Assembly (NCBI RefSeq): GCF_963678975.1
Contig: NC_089276.1
Span: 27,520,472 to 27,584,471, forward strand
DNA: 64,000 bases
Direction of reading: 5' to 3'
DNA from: Dysidea avara
Taxonomy: Eukaryota; Porifera; Demospongiae; Dictyoceratida; Dysideidae
This document shows, piece by piece, positions 49,520 to 60,528 of this stretch. The position numbers were made by a program, and so were the translations under genes. The notes under the pieces are model-generated. The model was not told the DNA's origin and searched no databases. It saw only the letters and a program-made list of their open reading frames with translations. The first letter of the stretch is position 1; each line of letters begins with the position of its first letter.

Positions 49520-51660
49520 CTGAGGCAATATGTTTCCATTGTTTACAGTACTGGTATATGCGATTTGTCACCTTTTTCTCCACCAAAATGTAGCAACTCA
49601 CCTTTACATATACATTACAATACCACAAACTTGCAACAGGAAGCACATGTTGTAAAATCCTTCTCTGACAATTAACAACTTGTAAAATGGGACATAAACT
49701 ATTAGAATAGTCCAGCAAACAAATACAAGTTTATGGAGGAACTCATTATTTTTATGGGAAGTTAAGTCGATAATACATACTGGTTGATAATCGGTCACTG
49801 ACACTATATATTGCTGTTTATCTACTGCTTGCAAATGTTGTGTTGTTCCTTTATTTGAAAATGTTTGTTGTTAACTTACATGTGCAGACATGAAACAAAA
49901 TGGCCACCAAATAACTTCAGTATAGTATACCATACATTAGAATATTCAGTGAAATGTAATAGATAACATTTCAGTGTACAATTAGAGTACTCTTCATTGT
50001 GGTCAGTTGATCACACTACTAATAGTCATTACCAGCTGATGTACATGTGTTATAGCTTATCAGTGTGGTCCAATAATTTAACTGGTCCAAATGTCTATAG
50101 AAAACATTAAACATGTTGTGGTAGTGAGAATACATCTTAAGTGTTGCTAGTAACTGTCATTAACTGGTCACTACACTTACCAGGAACACTTCTTGTTCTT
50201 TCCCTTAGCAGAAGTTCTGTTGTAACTCAGTAATGCATGAAAAACTGGAATAGTCTGTAACATAGGCTTGATGAAAATTGAATCAGTGCTCAGAACATGT
50301 ATTCATCATCTAGTGTTAACAAAGGTAACAAAATGTCTACACTGTGTCTGGGAAAACTGGTCTCATTGCCTATTTAAGTGTGTTGAGAAATGTCAGTGTT
50401 TGTGTTGTTGCTCAACATTGGCTGAAGTTATGTGTATCATTTTTTCACACATTTTACACCAGTTCCCTTACCTTTCAGAGCATCCACTGTAAAGTAGCCA
50501 ACAGCTAAGTTTCCCACCATTTTAACTTGAGGTTAACTGTATCAGCTCATGCAGGTGAGCTCCTATAGCAATGGTGAGTGGCAGTGGAGAGGAGGGCAAG
50601 AGCTAGGCTGTTTACAAGATTAAAGGGAAATGTGTAGGAATGAATTAGGCCAAACTATTATGAGCTGTCAGGTTTCAAAACTGGCTAAAATTTACAGCAC
50701 AGGTCTTTATTCAACACCACACAGCTATACAGCCACACATGCCACCCCATGTTTGGCCAGAACCCCAGACTACTTGTATGGCTTGCCACTGGGCTTGGGA
50801 AAAGCAGTCATCAAAAGCAGACCACTCAAACCTGGTTGATTTTGACAGTGAAATTTGATAGTGTATTCATGTAGCTCTGCGTTCATACAAACTCAAACTG
50901 GTGATAACTAGTTTTCCCAGATACAGTCGCCTCAAGTAGTTCATTAATTACACCATTAAACTAGTCTGATGACTACATTCCATTTGCTTTGTATTAGTCT
51001 ATAAACATTGTTGTAACACCATATATAGGCATGCACTGTACAATCATTGTACTGGCTTGAATACTATATGGAATATTCTGTGATCAATTCAATTACCAAA
51101 ATGAGTGACACTTATTCAAACATTGCTCAGTAGGTTGGAATCTTAAGCATGGAAAGTTATACCAGATGAAGCCATAGATGTGTATATTAGTTTTAGTGGG
51201 CTATGCCTGTACTATTATTAGTACCTTCAGAAGAGTAACTAAAACAGTTTTTACCATATTAGCTTCTGATAGCACATGTGATAAATTGATATGTTGTGTA
51301 AGTGGAAATCAATTTTTGTATGTACTTGTATGGCTTCTGGACCACCTAGAATAAATTAGATTAGAAGTTACCAATAATACCCTAAGGCAATATATGATTT
51401 TGATGTGTCATCTCTAGTCATTTAATATACCCATACTCAATTTCCACAGATAGTTTGGTACTTTTACAGCTGTATCACAAAATGAACAATTTTTAATTTT
51501 TGTACAATTTGTCACTTACTAATTATACAAATACACTACAAGCTATTGTGAAGGTGTTAGTGTAAAGTTGAGAAATATTATTTAAAAAGTACACATAATA
51601 CTATTGTATTGGTATATTATAATTATCAAATAATCAACAACTGAATAATAATAATTCAAA
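49520..51660. other. Intergenic / downstream of kelch gene, unrecognised
   Basis: No domain, transposon end or RNA gene could be supported. The open frame at 50268-50492 is Cys-rich but has no codon or domain support. Confidence 0.35.
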
Positions 51661-51667
51661 TATTTAT

Positions 51668-52621
51668 TTATACTCTATCCAACTGTCCAATCATCACACT
51701 GGAGAGGCTGGTAGCTCTAGCAGTCTCATTATTCCTAACATCACTGCATCCTCCAACAATAATGATGTTGTTATTTATAGTAACTACTGTTGTTTGGGTA
51801 CATCTGATGGGGAGGGATCCTACTGTCCTCCAACTGTTACTAGTATCATCATATAACATGATGTTGTCTTGTGTCTTACCTTGTCCATCCTGTCCCCCTA
51901 CAATAACAGGAGGTGTGGTGTGGGGGACAATGGTAGTGTACCAATATGGTGTATGGTGTAGTTCACTCCATTTGTTGTTATCATCATGAGATTGTACTAT
52001 ACTATCTATAGTAGTAATGTATGTTGTATTGTAACGATTGTTACCTGTACCATTATATCCTGTGGTGATTATGGAGTTGTTGCAGGTGGTAGCACTAATG
52101 TTCCACATTGGTTTGGGGAGACATGTTTTAGTTTTGGTCCATTGATTAGTGTTAGTATTAAAATATTCTATACTGTCTTGTACTACACCATCTTCATCTT
52201 GACCACCAGCTACAATAGTATACTGGCGGTATGGTACTACTAAAGGTCTGTTCCTTGCACATTTCATATCACCATATAAGGTAGTCCATTTATCTTCTTC
52301 TAGTGTTAGTACTTTATTAGTTGCAACACTAGTATTATAGTCCCTCCCACCAATCACTGTTACCACATCATTGATGTTGACAACAACTCCACAACATTGT
52401 GGGAGAGCAGCTGGTAGTTTAGTCCACTTGTTCTCTCTCAGGTTGTAGGCAAACACATAATACTCATCATTATAATCTGGACAGTCCCCTCCACCAATAT
52501 AGACTATGTCATTGATGACAGTACCATATGCCAACTTCATTGGTACTGGAAGGTCCTGACATTTGATCCACTTCATCTTGTATTTTTCACTTTTTAGGGA
52601 AAGTCCCAATTCTGGAAACTC
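51668..52621 (-). CDS. Kelch-repeat protein, terminal exon
   Basis: An open frame of 318 codons on the minus strand follows a plausible splice acceptor (TTTCTGTAG at 52622-52630) and ends in a stop at 51668. It holds five to six kelch blades marked by YIGGG, TVIGGRD, IVAGGQDEDG, VIVGGQDGQ and IIIVGGCSD, each followed by a W and a hydrophobic strand (ENKWTKLP, EDKWTTL, NQWTKTK, NNKWSELH, NSWRTVGSLP). Kelch blades assemble into a beta-propeller for protein binding. The exon begins in frame upstream of the first Met, so at least one more 5' exon is expected at higher coordinates; I could not place it, and N-terminal partner domains remain unknown. Confidence 0.8.
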   Translation of the reverse strand, partial: EFPELGLSLKSEKYKMKWIKCQDLPVPMKLAYGTVINDIVYIGGGDCPDYNDEYYVFAYNLRENKWTKLPAALPQCCGVVVNINDVVTVIGGRDYNTSVATNKVLTLEEDKWTTLYGDMKCARNRPLVVPYRQYTIVAGGQDEDGVVQDSIEYFNTNTNQWTKTKTCLPKPMWNISATTCNNSIITTGYNGTGNNRYNTTYITTIDSIVQSHDDNNKWSELHHTPYWYTTIVPHTTPPVIVGGQDGQGKTQDNIMLYDDTSNSWRTVGSLPIRCTQTTVVTINNNIIIVGGCSDVRNNETARATSLSSVMIGQLDRV

Positions 52622-54110
52622 CTACAGAAATGGATTACATCACAATGAATCTACCATGATGTGAGTTTGTATTGTATAATATTAATTTTAGTGATTGTCG
52701 TGGTAGCAAGTTATACGGTTATGGTGATGTTAATTATTTATATGGATTTATCTTGTGGTTTGGGATCTGGCTGGTTAGATAGAGAATTGAGTGAAATGTA
52801 GATTTCCAGTATCCTGATGAATAAAATCTGATGGATCACATTTCTGTGGCTTCCTCAGCAATCCTGTGTTGCATAGATTTTGCAATTCTCTGTATTGGTC
52901 CAGTATACTATGAGAGTGTGTCAGTAAAACATAGTGTCATTATCAGGATACTACTCCATGTTGTGACTGTGTTGTGTGTTGTCTTATCATGCGAGGTGTT
53001 GTTGGTATAGTAATTTGGAAGATAACTGGTCTAACAAATTTATCAAACCTGTTTCGTGTTACTAAACCTTGTAATAATTTAAATAAATTGCTGCAAGGTT
53101 TAAAAGTTGTTTTGTGGAGTTTCTACAGACCGGAGATTTGTCTTCAATATCAGCTAAGGCTACAGGCTTGATTTTTTACTGTTAGATGTTGTTTTAGCAT
53201 CCACGTACCTTTCAGCATACCACTGTACGTACAGTGTGCATCTTTTGTTGTGTCCATTTCTTTTTACATACAGCAAAAGATGTAGATTTTCAGTAGCACA
53301 TCAATGGCTTCATGTGCTGACCATCACATAAAATACATAAACAACAGTTGAGGAATCATCTGTAATTTTCTTACTACTCATCCAACAGTTTCAGTAAACT
53401 GATTGACTAGCTTCATGTATTGCTCTTTATGTGTTGGGCTGTGTAATAGGCAGGGCACAGCTGAAAACTAAAAACAAAATGGCTGCCTTTCTTTGGGGGT
53501 GCATGCTAATTTGTTGTGCAATTGTAGCCTCATATTTTTGGCTGCAGTGTTTCCTTTAATGCAGTGTTATGAGTTAACTAATGATGAACAATCTAACCAA
53601 CAAATATGAGAAAATTTACTAGCAACGATCACGATCTCTAACAATATATGTTCTAAAATTATTATACCTTTGGGCACTTACTTCATATGTAATACTCTGG
53701 TGTGTTAAATTACAACTTCACTGTGTACGAAAAAAGTCTACTTTTGCAGGTCATTTACTGCTTTAACCAGACATTGTGACACATTGTTATTACCACATTG
53801 TTTTGAGCACTGTGGAATAGTATGTTTGAAGATAACTGGTATAAGAAGTTTATCTGTGTTACCAAGTAAACAACCACACCCCCAGGCACCAGGCATTCTA
53901 CACACAACACATGGAGGTCACATGTTGTAGCATAAAAATGTGATTTTTGAACACTAGTGTTATCGAAGGTCTACCAATTTTTACCGGTGTCCTATTTTTA
54001 GTTGGATGTACTAAACCAAGTCTGCGCTTGGTTTCTGAGATTGATTTTGAAAAACTGTAGTAATGTGTTTACATTGTTGTCTGTCTGCAACCATGTGAGC
54101 CTTGTGAACT
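52622..54110. other. Probable 5' introns of kelch gene with old repeats
   Basis: Upstream of the kelch exon. A very diverged body piece of the hairpin-headed repeat (GGCTACAGGCTTGATTTTTT, 53158-53177, onward to about 53400) is recognisable. A coding-like minus stretch at about 52770-52920 (YRELQNLCNTGLLRKP) could be an exon but is unsupported. Confidence 0.35.
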
Positions 54111-55040
54111 CTAGTCAATGTGACTGCTTTATTAGAGTAGTTTGTGTACCCTAATCAATGTGACTGCTTTAGTAGAGTAGTTTGTGTACCCTAATCAATG
54201 TGACTGCTTTATTAGAGTAGTTTGTGCACACTAGTCAATGTGACTGCTTTTTTAGAGTAGTTTGTGTATGCTAGTCAATGTGACTGCTTTATTAGAGTAG
54301 TTTGTGTACACTAGTCAATGTGACTGCTTTATTAGAGTAGTTTGTGTACACTAGTTAATGTGACTGCTTTATTAGAGTAGTTTGTGTACACTAGTCAATG
54401 TGACTGCTTTTTTAGAGTAGTTTGTGTACACTAGTCAATGTGACTGCTTTTTTAGAGTAGTTTGTGTATGCTAGTCAATGTGACTGCTTTATTAGAGTAG
54501 TTTGTGTACACTAGTCAATGTGACTGCTTTATTAGAGTAGTTTGTGTACACTAGTTAATGTGACTGCTTTATTAGAGTAGTTTGTGTATGCTAGTCAATG
54601 TGACTGCTTTTTTAGAGTAGTTTGTGTATGCTAGCCAATGTGACTGCTTTATTAGAGTAGTTTGTGTACACTTGTCAATGTGACTGCTTTATTAGAGTAG
54701 TTTGTGTATGCTAGTCAATGTGACTGCTTTATTAGAGTAGTTTGTGTATGCTAGTCAATGTGACTGCTTTACTGGAGTAGTTTGTGTATGCTAGCCAATG
54801 TGACTGCTTTATTAGAGTAGTTTGTGTACACTAGTCAATGTGACTGCTTTATTAGAGTAGTTTGTGCACACTAGTCAATGTGACTGCTTTATTAGAGTAG
54901 TTTGTGTACCCTAATCAATGTGACTGCTTTAGTAGAGTAGTTTGTGTATACTAGTCAATGTGACTGCTTTATTAGAGTAGTTTGTGCACACTAGTCAATG
55001 TGACTGCTTTATTAGAGTAGTTTGTGTATTTTAGTCAATG
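54111..55040. repeat. 40-bp satellite array containing the dispersed motif
   Basis: Twenty-three direct units, exactly 40 bp each, from 54121 to 55040, with a partial unit before. The unit is TGACTGCTTTATTAGAGTAG followed by TTTGTGTACACTAGTCAATG. The first half is the reverse complement of the dispersed motif. Variants (TTTGTGTATG, TTTGTGCACA, TTTGTGTACC with CTAATCAATG) recur along the array, pointing to block duplications. No indels are seen between units, so homogenisation is recent. Confidence 0.97.
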
Positions 55041-55509
55041 GGATGGATGAACTAAAGCAGTTTTCAGTCAAATGTTGTTATCAATAGCAGTTACATTATA
55101 CCATTAGTAGGACATATGGTGTAGACCATTTAGTACTCCAATCTAAGTACTATGAACAAGTTCAGTTAACAAGTATACTACCATAGTTTAGTTTGTGACA
55201 ACACATACTTTTATGTCTACAGTTACAAGTGGTATGATGGCTAGACTTCGTAGTCAGTGGTGGTGGGTTCAGTAATTGTTAATTCTTTTGTCATGGTGTG
55301 ATTAAATGTCATTGTAAGTACCCAGCACTTTAAAGACTGGACACATCGCCCCGCTTGTCACTCTAAGGCTTCCCATACCAAAGTCCCACAAATTAAATCT
55401 AAGCAGAAAGACTCACCATTTACAAACTGACACAACTATCTGCTGATGAAAATGCCAACAGCAGTGAAGATAAATTTGGGTTCCATAGAGTGGACACTCG
55501 TTCTGCTGA

Positions 55510-55922
55510 GTTCCTACTAAGTCTATTGAGTACTTAGGACATGTGATAACTAAAGTTGGTATTGAACCTGTCCCTTCCAAGGTAGAGGCTATTAAAAGTC
55601 CCACCTCCTGCCAATGTGCAACAGCTAAGATAATTTTTGGGCTTGATCAACTATTACAGAAAATTTATTCCAAATTTTGTCAACACTTTTACACCCTTTG
55701 AACTCTCTTTTATAATCAAACAAGAAATGGAGTTGGTCAACTGATTGTTCCAAAGATTTTCAGAATGCCAAGAAGCAGCTTGTGTATATACTCACTCATT
55801 AAAACCCCAATTTACCAAATATCTTAGCAGCTGATGCTTCTGTGTATGAAGTTGGGATCGTACTCTCTCATATTTTCTCAATAGGTTCCAAGCGTCCAAT
55901 GGCTTTTGCTTCCCCTACATTA
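55510..55922 (+). pseudogene. Gypsy RT C-terminus and RNase H start
   Basis: Frames read IEYLGHVITKVGIEPVPSKV, then (after frame changes) FGLDQLLQKIYSKF, equivalent to the usual FLGLxNYYRKFIPNF. These are followed by WSTDCSKDFQNAKKQL and ILAADASVYEVGIVLSH, whose Asp is the first RNase H catalytic residue, and KRPMAFASPTL. Cut by a TA-flanked insertion. Confidence 0.75.
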
Positions 55923-56545
55923 CAGGTTTTTGCAATTGAATTCGGTGCTTTGCAATTGAATTCGTCCCGTTTGCAATTGAGTTCGTCGCTTTTGCAATTG
56001 AATTCATCCCGTTTGCAATTGAATTCGTCAATTTTGCAATAGAATTTGTCGCTTTTGCAGTTAAATTCATCCGTAACAAGAATGGCAGCTGGAGCAAACA
56101 CGAAAACATGGTGTAGCAGCTGCTACAAGAACTTGTTCAAGTAAAACAGTAGTAAACAACTCTTTATAAGGCAATAATTCTTCCTCTACAGCCTCTCCAG
56201 CAACATTCCAAACTCTACTATGCCATTCGCGATGGGTGTGGTCACTCGCGAGCAAGCTAATTAACTTGTCAGACAGCTATCAACTTCGCGTACTACCAGC
56301 TTCAATTACCTTCTAGTGTCTCAAGTGTAACTCTCCATGGCATAAATAATTCATCTCTTAATAAATGGTTGGTTTCTTGGAGCCGTTTTGTTTATGACGA
56401 ATTGTAATGCAAACGCGACAAATTCTATTGCAAAACCGACTAATTCAACTGCAAAACTGACGAATTCTATTGCAAAACCGACGAATTCAATAGCAAACGG
56501 GACAAATTCAATCGCAAAGGCGACGAAATCAATTGCAAAAACCTG
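55923..56545. mobile_element. Non-autonomous element with iterated 21-bp inverted termini, TA TSD
   Basis: It begins CAGGTTTTTGCAATTGAATT and ends CAATTGCAAAAACCTG, flanked by TA on both sides (55921-55922, 56546-56547). Each terminus consists of six to seven tandem 21-bp units (TTTGCAATTGAATTCGTC plus 3 bp), direct within an arm and inverted between arms. The units translate as a 7-residue repeat (FAIEFVP-like), which explains the odd open frames. A unique centre (about 56070-56395) has no coding signal. It interrupts the gypsy RNase H. Confidence 0.88.
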
Positions 56546-56547
56546 TA

Positions 56548-56951
56548 ACAAGTGTAGAAAATAACTATGCACAGCTAGAAAAGGAAGCTCTGGCACTGAT
56601 CTTTGGTGTGAAAAAGTTTCACCATTACCTCTATGGGTGTAATTTCACCCTCATAACTGTAATTTCACCCTCATAACTGACCACAGACCATTAATTACAA
56701 TCATGGGACCAAAGAAGGGCATACCTTCTTTAGCAGCTGCATGGTTACAAAGATGGACAATTTTACTGTCCGCATATGAGTGCACCATTCAATGCAAGTC
56801 CACCACATACCATGGCAATGCTGATAGTCTGTCAAGGTTACCATTATCTTCAACACTCTCAGACTTATATGCTCAATGTGCAACCACTTTTAACATTGCA
56901 AAAGTACAAGCTCTTCCTGTAACTTTTGGAGAAATCCAGAAAGCTACTTGA
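56548..56951 (+). pseudogene. Gypsy RNase H C-terminal part
   Basis: Reads [20 protein letters not shown] (with frame change), [18 protein letters not shown] with the catalytic Asp in TDH, WLQRWTILLSAYECTI, and TTYHGNADSLSRLPL, the connection-domain signature (GNxDxLSR). Well preserved except for one frame change. Confidence 0.82.
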
Positions 56952-56973
56952 CGTGATACCATAGTTGGAAAGG

Positions 56974-57478
56974 GGGGGGGGGGGGGACTAGGGGGCTTAG
57001 CCACCCCTCAAAATGATATCACACCGAAATTATCCTTTGAAAACCTTGATAAAGATCGATATACTCTAATAGAATGCTCAAATACCCTATTAGAGCAGTC
57101 AAACCCTTGATAAAAACGTGTTCCTAAAAGTAGTTAAAAAAAAGTTGCCTACAGTGGGAATCAAACCAGGTACCTCTTACTATAAGAGTTGATGTCTTAC
57201 CACTGTACCAACTGTTTCCAGGTGGCTATAGGCTGCTTTGTACTGCTTATAAATGCTATATGTTCATTAACCCTGTAGTCAACAGCTAAACTAAAAGTTG
57301 GTATTTTAGTTAAAATGTCTTTAAATTGTACCTGTAAAAATTGCTGTAAATTAAATCAGTGAACTTTGTGACATTGTGAAAGCTAAAATGGCTATAGCTT
57401 CTTGGGGACTGTGCCCCCCAGACTCCCTGCTGCCAGCCCCCCCCCCCCCCCTCATATCAACTACTTCCTCTGCCACTG
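56974..57478 (-). mobile_element. Insertion with 22-bp target duplication and tRNA-like segment
   Basis: The flanks 56952-56973 and 57479-57500 are a 22-bp direct duplication with two differences (CGTGAyACCATAsTTGGAAA...). A duplication of this length is typical of LINE-driven target-primed insertion. Inside, the minus strand of about 57145-57227 is tRNA-like: A-box TTGGTACAGTGGTAAG, B-box GGTTTGATTCCCAC. Poly-G/C runs lie near both ends and a motif doublet at 57063-57101. The right end (CAGTGGCAGAGG on minus) resembles the CAGTGGCGGAT termini, so a DNA-element origin is the alternative. Confidence 0.6.
57145..57227 (-). other. tRNA-like sequence within insertion
   Basis: Contains recognisable polymerase III A- and B-box sequences at tRNA-like spacing, but the acceptor and T stems pair imperfectly and the anticodon arm is degenerate (CTCTTATAGTAAGAG, 5-nt loop). 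It is a tRNA-derived repeat part, not a functional tRNA. Confidence 0.6.
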
Positions 57479-57500
57479 CGTGACACCATACTTGGAAAGG

Positions 57501-57881
57501 TCTACCATTATGTACAAGAGGGATGGCCTATATACCAAGGTACCAGAGGAACTTCAATCTTACAAAACACCATGAGAATGAACTTGGTATAGAGAATGGC
57601 TTGGTATAGAGAATGAACTTGGTATAGAGAATGAACTTGATATAGAGAATGGCTTGGTATAGAGAATGAACTTGGTATAGAGAATGGCTGTGTGATGTGG
57701 GTATGCATGTGATTGTTCCACAGACACTTCATTCACAAGTATTAAAATCTCTCCATGCCAATCACCCTGGAATCACCAGAATGAAGGCAATTGCATGAAG
57801 CTACTTTTTGTGGACTGAACTAGACAAAACAATTGAAGAATAGTGCAAATCTTGTCAATCATGCCAAGCTATCCAAGCCAA
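57501..57881 (+). pseudogene. Gypsy integrase zinc-finger region
   Basis: VYHYVQEGWPIYQGT and a HPGITRMKAIA block are followed by CKSCQSCQAIQAN, the H-H-C-C zinc-binding end of gypsy integrase. Stops are present. A small tandem repeat of GAACTTGGTATAGAGAATG (57570-57690) has expanded inside it. Confidence 0.72.
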
Positions 57882-58957
57882 CAGTGGCGTAACTAGAACC
57901 ACACTGACACCAAGGCCTAGTGCAATCAGTGGTGTAGCTAACCGGAAGGTGATGGGGTGACACACACCCTACAGAACACTTATTGTACAAAAAGGCTAAT
58001 GACCCAATGATGGGCTAGCCAACATACGGTGTAGTATTAGCTAACTTATATCTGCTTTACAAATTACTATCTATGTAAGTATAATGTAATCACCATAGAT
58101 TGGACCTCATCTCACTCTCACGTGTCTCAACTGTACTCCAACATATTCGTACATGATCAAGTAGAGCTATACATCACTGGCAGTATAGAATTACTGCGCT
58201 ATAGTTATTTACGTTAGACACTCCTGGCCACACTGATTTCGTCCACTGAATTGTGTGAATTACCACTCCAGATTCCAGTTTGACTACTTTATCTCTATTT
58301 CCGAGTAATCCCCCCTACTTTAATATATAGCAGACCAACTCTCTCAACAATTCATCGCTTCGTAGTGCAGTTTATCAGTGTTATCTCAAGCCTCAATTGC
58401 AGAAGATCAACCACCTTTGTTTAAATGCACTATCACGTGAGTAGTACAGTCTAAAAATAGAACAATGATTAGTGTGAGTAACTAATATTTTCATTGCTTG
58501 TTATCTCAAGCATGGACAATCCTTTTGTTAACTGTTGCATCATACGTTCACTAAATGGAGTGAGTGAAAGTGTTGAAGAGAATAGCACTGAAGAAGCTGG
58601 CCATTTAGCACGAGTGTTACCATGTGCTAGGACACATGCTCAACATTGTTTACATAGTCTAAATGCCACAGCCTAATGTATGCATGTGAAATTTAATTTA
58701 AGGGGCGTGGTAGTTTGTGCTTTGATCAAATCGATCAAATCGATCAATGGTCCACTATTGATCACTAAGAGATACTCTAGAGTATAGACCTAACTAGTAA
58801 ATCTTCTTTGCTGTTTTGTTTGAATTTATGATACATCGCCCATGGTCTGTGACAGTTGGCCAAGCCTATCTTGGCATCGTGGTGTATGTTTTCAATCTAA
58901 TAATTTGCAGACACCCTGGCCTAGGCCCAGGTAGGCCCGGGTTTAGTTATGCCACTG
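57882..58957. mobile_element. hAT-type element, CAGTGGCGTAACTAG ends, 8-bp TSD
   Basis: Ends CAGTGGCGTAACTAGAACC and GGGTTTAGTTATGCCACTG, flanked by the exact 8-bp duplication CAAGCCAA (57874-57881 and 58958-58965). 1076 bp with no transposase; a second CAGTGGTGTAGCTAACC 45 bp inside the left end suggests a nested or duplicated terminus. It lies precisely between the integrase zinc finger and core. Confidence 0.88.
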
Positions 58958-58965
58958 CAAGCCAA

Positions 58966-59129
58966 TCCAGCTGCAGCATCTCTATACCCTTGGATATGGC
59001 CTGACACCCAATGGAAATATATTCATGTTGATTTCGCAGGACCATACTTGGGTCACATGTTTTTCATTGTTGTAAATGCACACTCAAAGTGGCCAGAAGT
59101 AGAAGTGATGTCAACTACTTCCATTACAT
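58966..59129 (+). pseudogene. Gypsy integrase core, first part
   Basis: Reads PWIWPDTQWKYIHVDFAGPY with the first catalytic Asp in HVDFAGP, then FFIVVNAHSKWPEVEVMSTT. The sequence stops being gypsy-like at about 59129, where the second catalytic Asp should be approached. Confidence 0.8.
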
Positions 59130-59159
59130 AATAATATAAAAACGTGTTCTGAGTTTTTG

Positions 59160-59440
59160 TTTCAGGAACAGTAGCAGTGGTATGAGGAGTTGCACGATAC
59201 TCAAACAAGAATTCTGCTAAGTGATGATGAATTGATTTGCCATCATTGGAACTAGCCTTCAGAGTTTGTTTCACTGTTTGTACAAAGCATTCGGCAAGAC
59301 CATTTGAGGCTGGATGGTAAGGAGCACTCAGGATGTGCTTAATCTGATTGCCTTCTAGAAATTGTGTGAATTCTGCAGAGGTGAATTGAGTACCACTGTC
59401 CAATACTAATCATTCTGGCAATCCATGACAAGCAAAACAG
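59160..59440 (-). pseudogene. Gypsy integrase core, second part, inverted
   Basis: The minus strand reads LVLDSGTQFTSAEF with the second catalytic Asp, HPASNGLAECFVQTVKQTLK with the catalytic Glu region altered to SNGLAE, and EFLFEYRATPHTTA. It belongs after the 58966-59129 segment but lies in the opposite orientation. One stop precedes LVLD. Confidence 0.8.
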
Positions 59441-60528
59441 TGACCTTAGGACTTCAATCACAATTCTATTACAAAATTAAATTAATAGGCCAGGGGCCTT
59501 TGACAATGTCAATATCCAGTTTCTATCCAGTGTCTCTGTATAACAACTGCTTAAATGTTGAGATTGTTTTAGCCATAACTACTTCTTCAGGAAGGTTGTT
59601 CCAATGTAGGATTACTCAAAAAGTGAAGACATGCTGACTAATGCTGGTATTAATTCTTCTTCTTTTTGACACCAAACACAAAACAACAAGTGACATCTAA
59701 ACAAGCAGATCAAAAGCAACATCATGACAAACATTCCAGATCACAACCTATGTTTCCAGGCACTACTGTATCTGTCAGAGAGTACAATGGACCACACAAG
59801 TAGATACCTGGCATGATTCTACAGAAACTGGGTCTAGTGACTTTTAGTGTCACAATTAAAAATGACAAAACTGTGAAATGTCATGTAGACCAATTATGTC
59901 ATAGAATAGTCACTCCGAAACACTTGACACCACCTTACTGACATAGACACCTATCCTTATTCTCCACCAGAGGATACCACTGTCTCTGAAACTAATAGTG
60001 AACAACATACATACCACTAGCCCAGCTACAAGAGAACCTTCTGAAAGACGTTATCTGTCAAGCCAACCTCCAGTCTGTCGTACACTTACTTTGATGGACA
60101 AAGTCACTATTTTCATAACTACCAGGAAATTTACTGTGTAGTGTTTTTTTTAGAAGAAAGTTTACGGTATTCATGGATTGGTTGCCATCCATGAAACCTT
60201 TTCCTGTCAAAATTTGTAGCTTAATCAAAATGGCATTGTTAAGTATTGTAATGAAGCAAAAATTCCCACCTTGAAATTTTTGATGGTGGCAATCTGTGAA
60301 ATATGCCTCGCTTGGAAAAAGCCAGTGTATGGTAGTAGTAGTAATGCTGAATTCTTCCACTATATAGCAATCTCAAAACTCTGCTACCAGTCAATGAACT
60401 GATACAGTATATTAGTACTGTAAAATTGGGAAAATGAAGGTCTGCACTTTCTCACAGAGAATGACCAGAAATCAACGTCACTATACCTTCGTTGCACATT
60501 GGCAGTATTGGTTAAATCATACAGTATG
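59441..60528. other. Intergenic, unrecognised
   Basis: A short coding-like stretch (59500-59640) has no nameable domain. No RNA gene or TIR was recognised. Confidence 0.3.

Larger units (their letters stand above)
55440..59129 (+). mobile_element. Ty3/gypsy retrotransposon relic with nested insertions
   Basis: Plus-strand order is the end of reverse transcriptase, RNase H, integrase zinc finger and integrase core, as in Ty3/gypsy pol. It is split by three insertions: 55923-56545, 56974-57478 and 57882-58957. Each insertion has its own target duplication, so removing them in thought restores co-linearity. Stops and frame shifts are frequent and no LTRs were found in the window. The integrase tail appears inverted beyond 59110. 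Confidence 0.82.

Noticed and set aside
51762..52243. Plus-strand open frames across the kelch exon
   Set aside because: Antisense shadows of the kelch frame.
54111..55040. CRISPR array (regular repeat plus spacer, 40-bp period)
   Set aside because: The 'spacers' are almost identical, there are no cas genes, and the genome is eukaryotic; it is a satellite.
55868..56596. Repeat proteins with FAIEFV / NSIAK units
   Set aside because: They come from the 21-bp iterated termini of the inserted element.
57145..57227. Functional tRNA gene
   Set aside because: Stem pairing and anticodon arm are too degenerate; it lies inside a mobile insertion.
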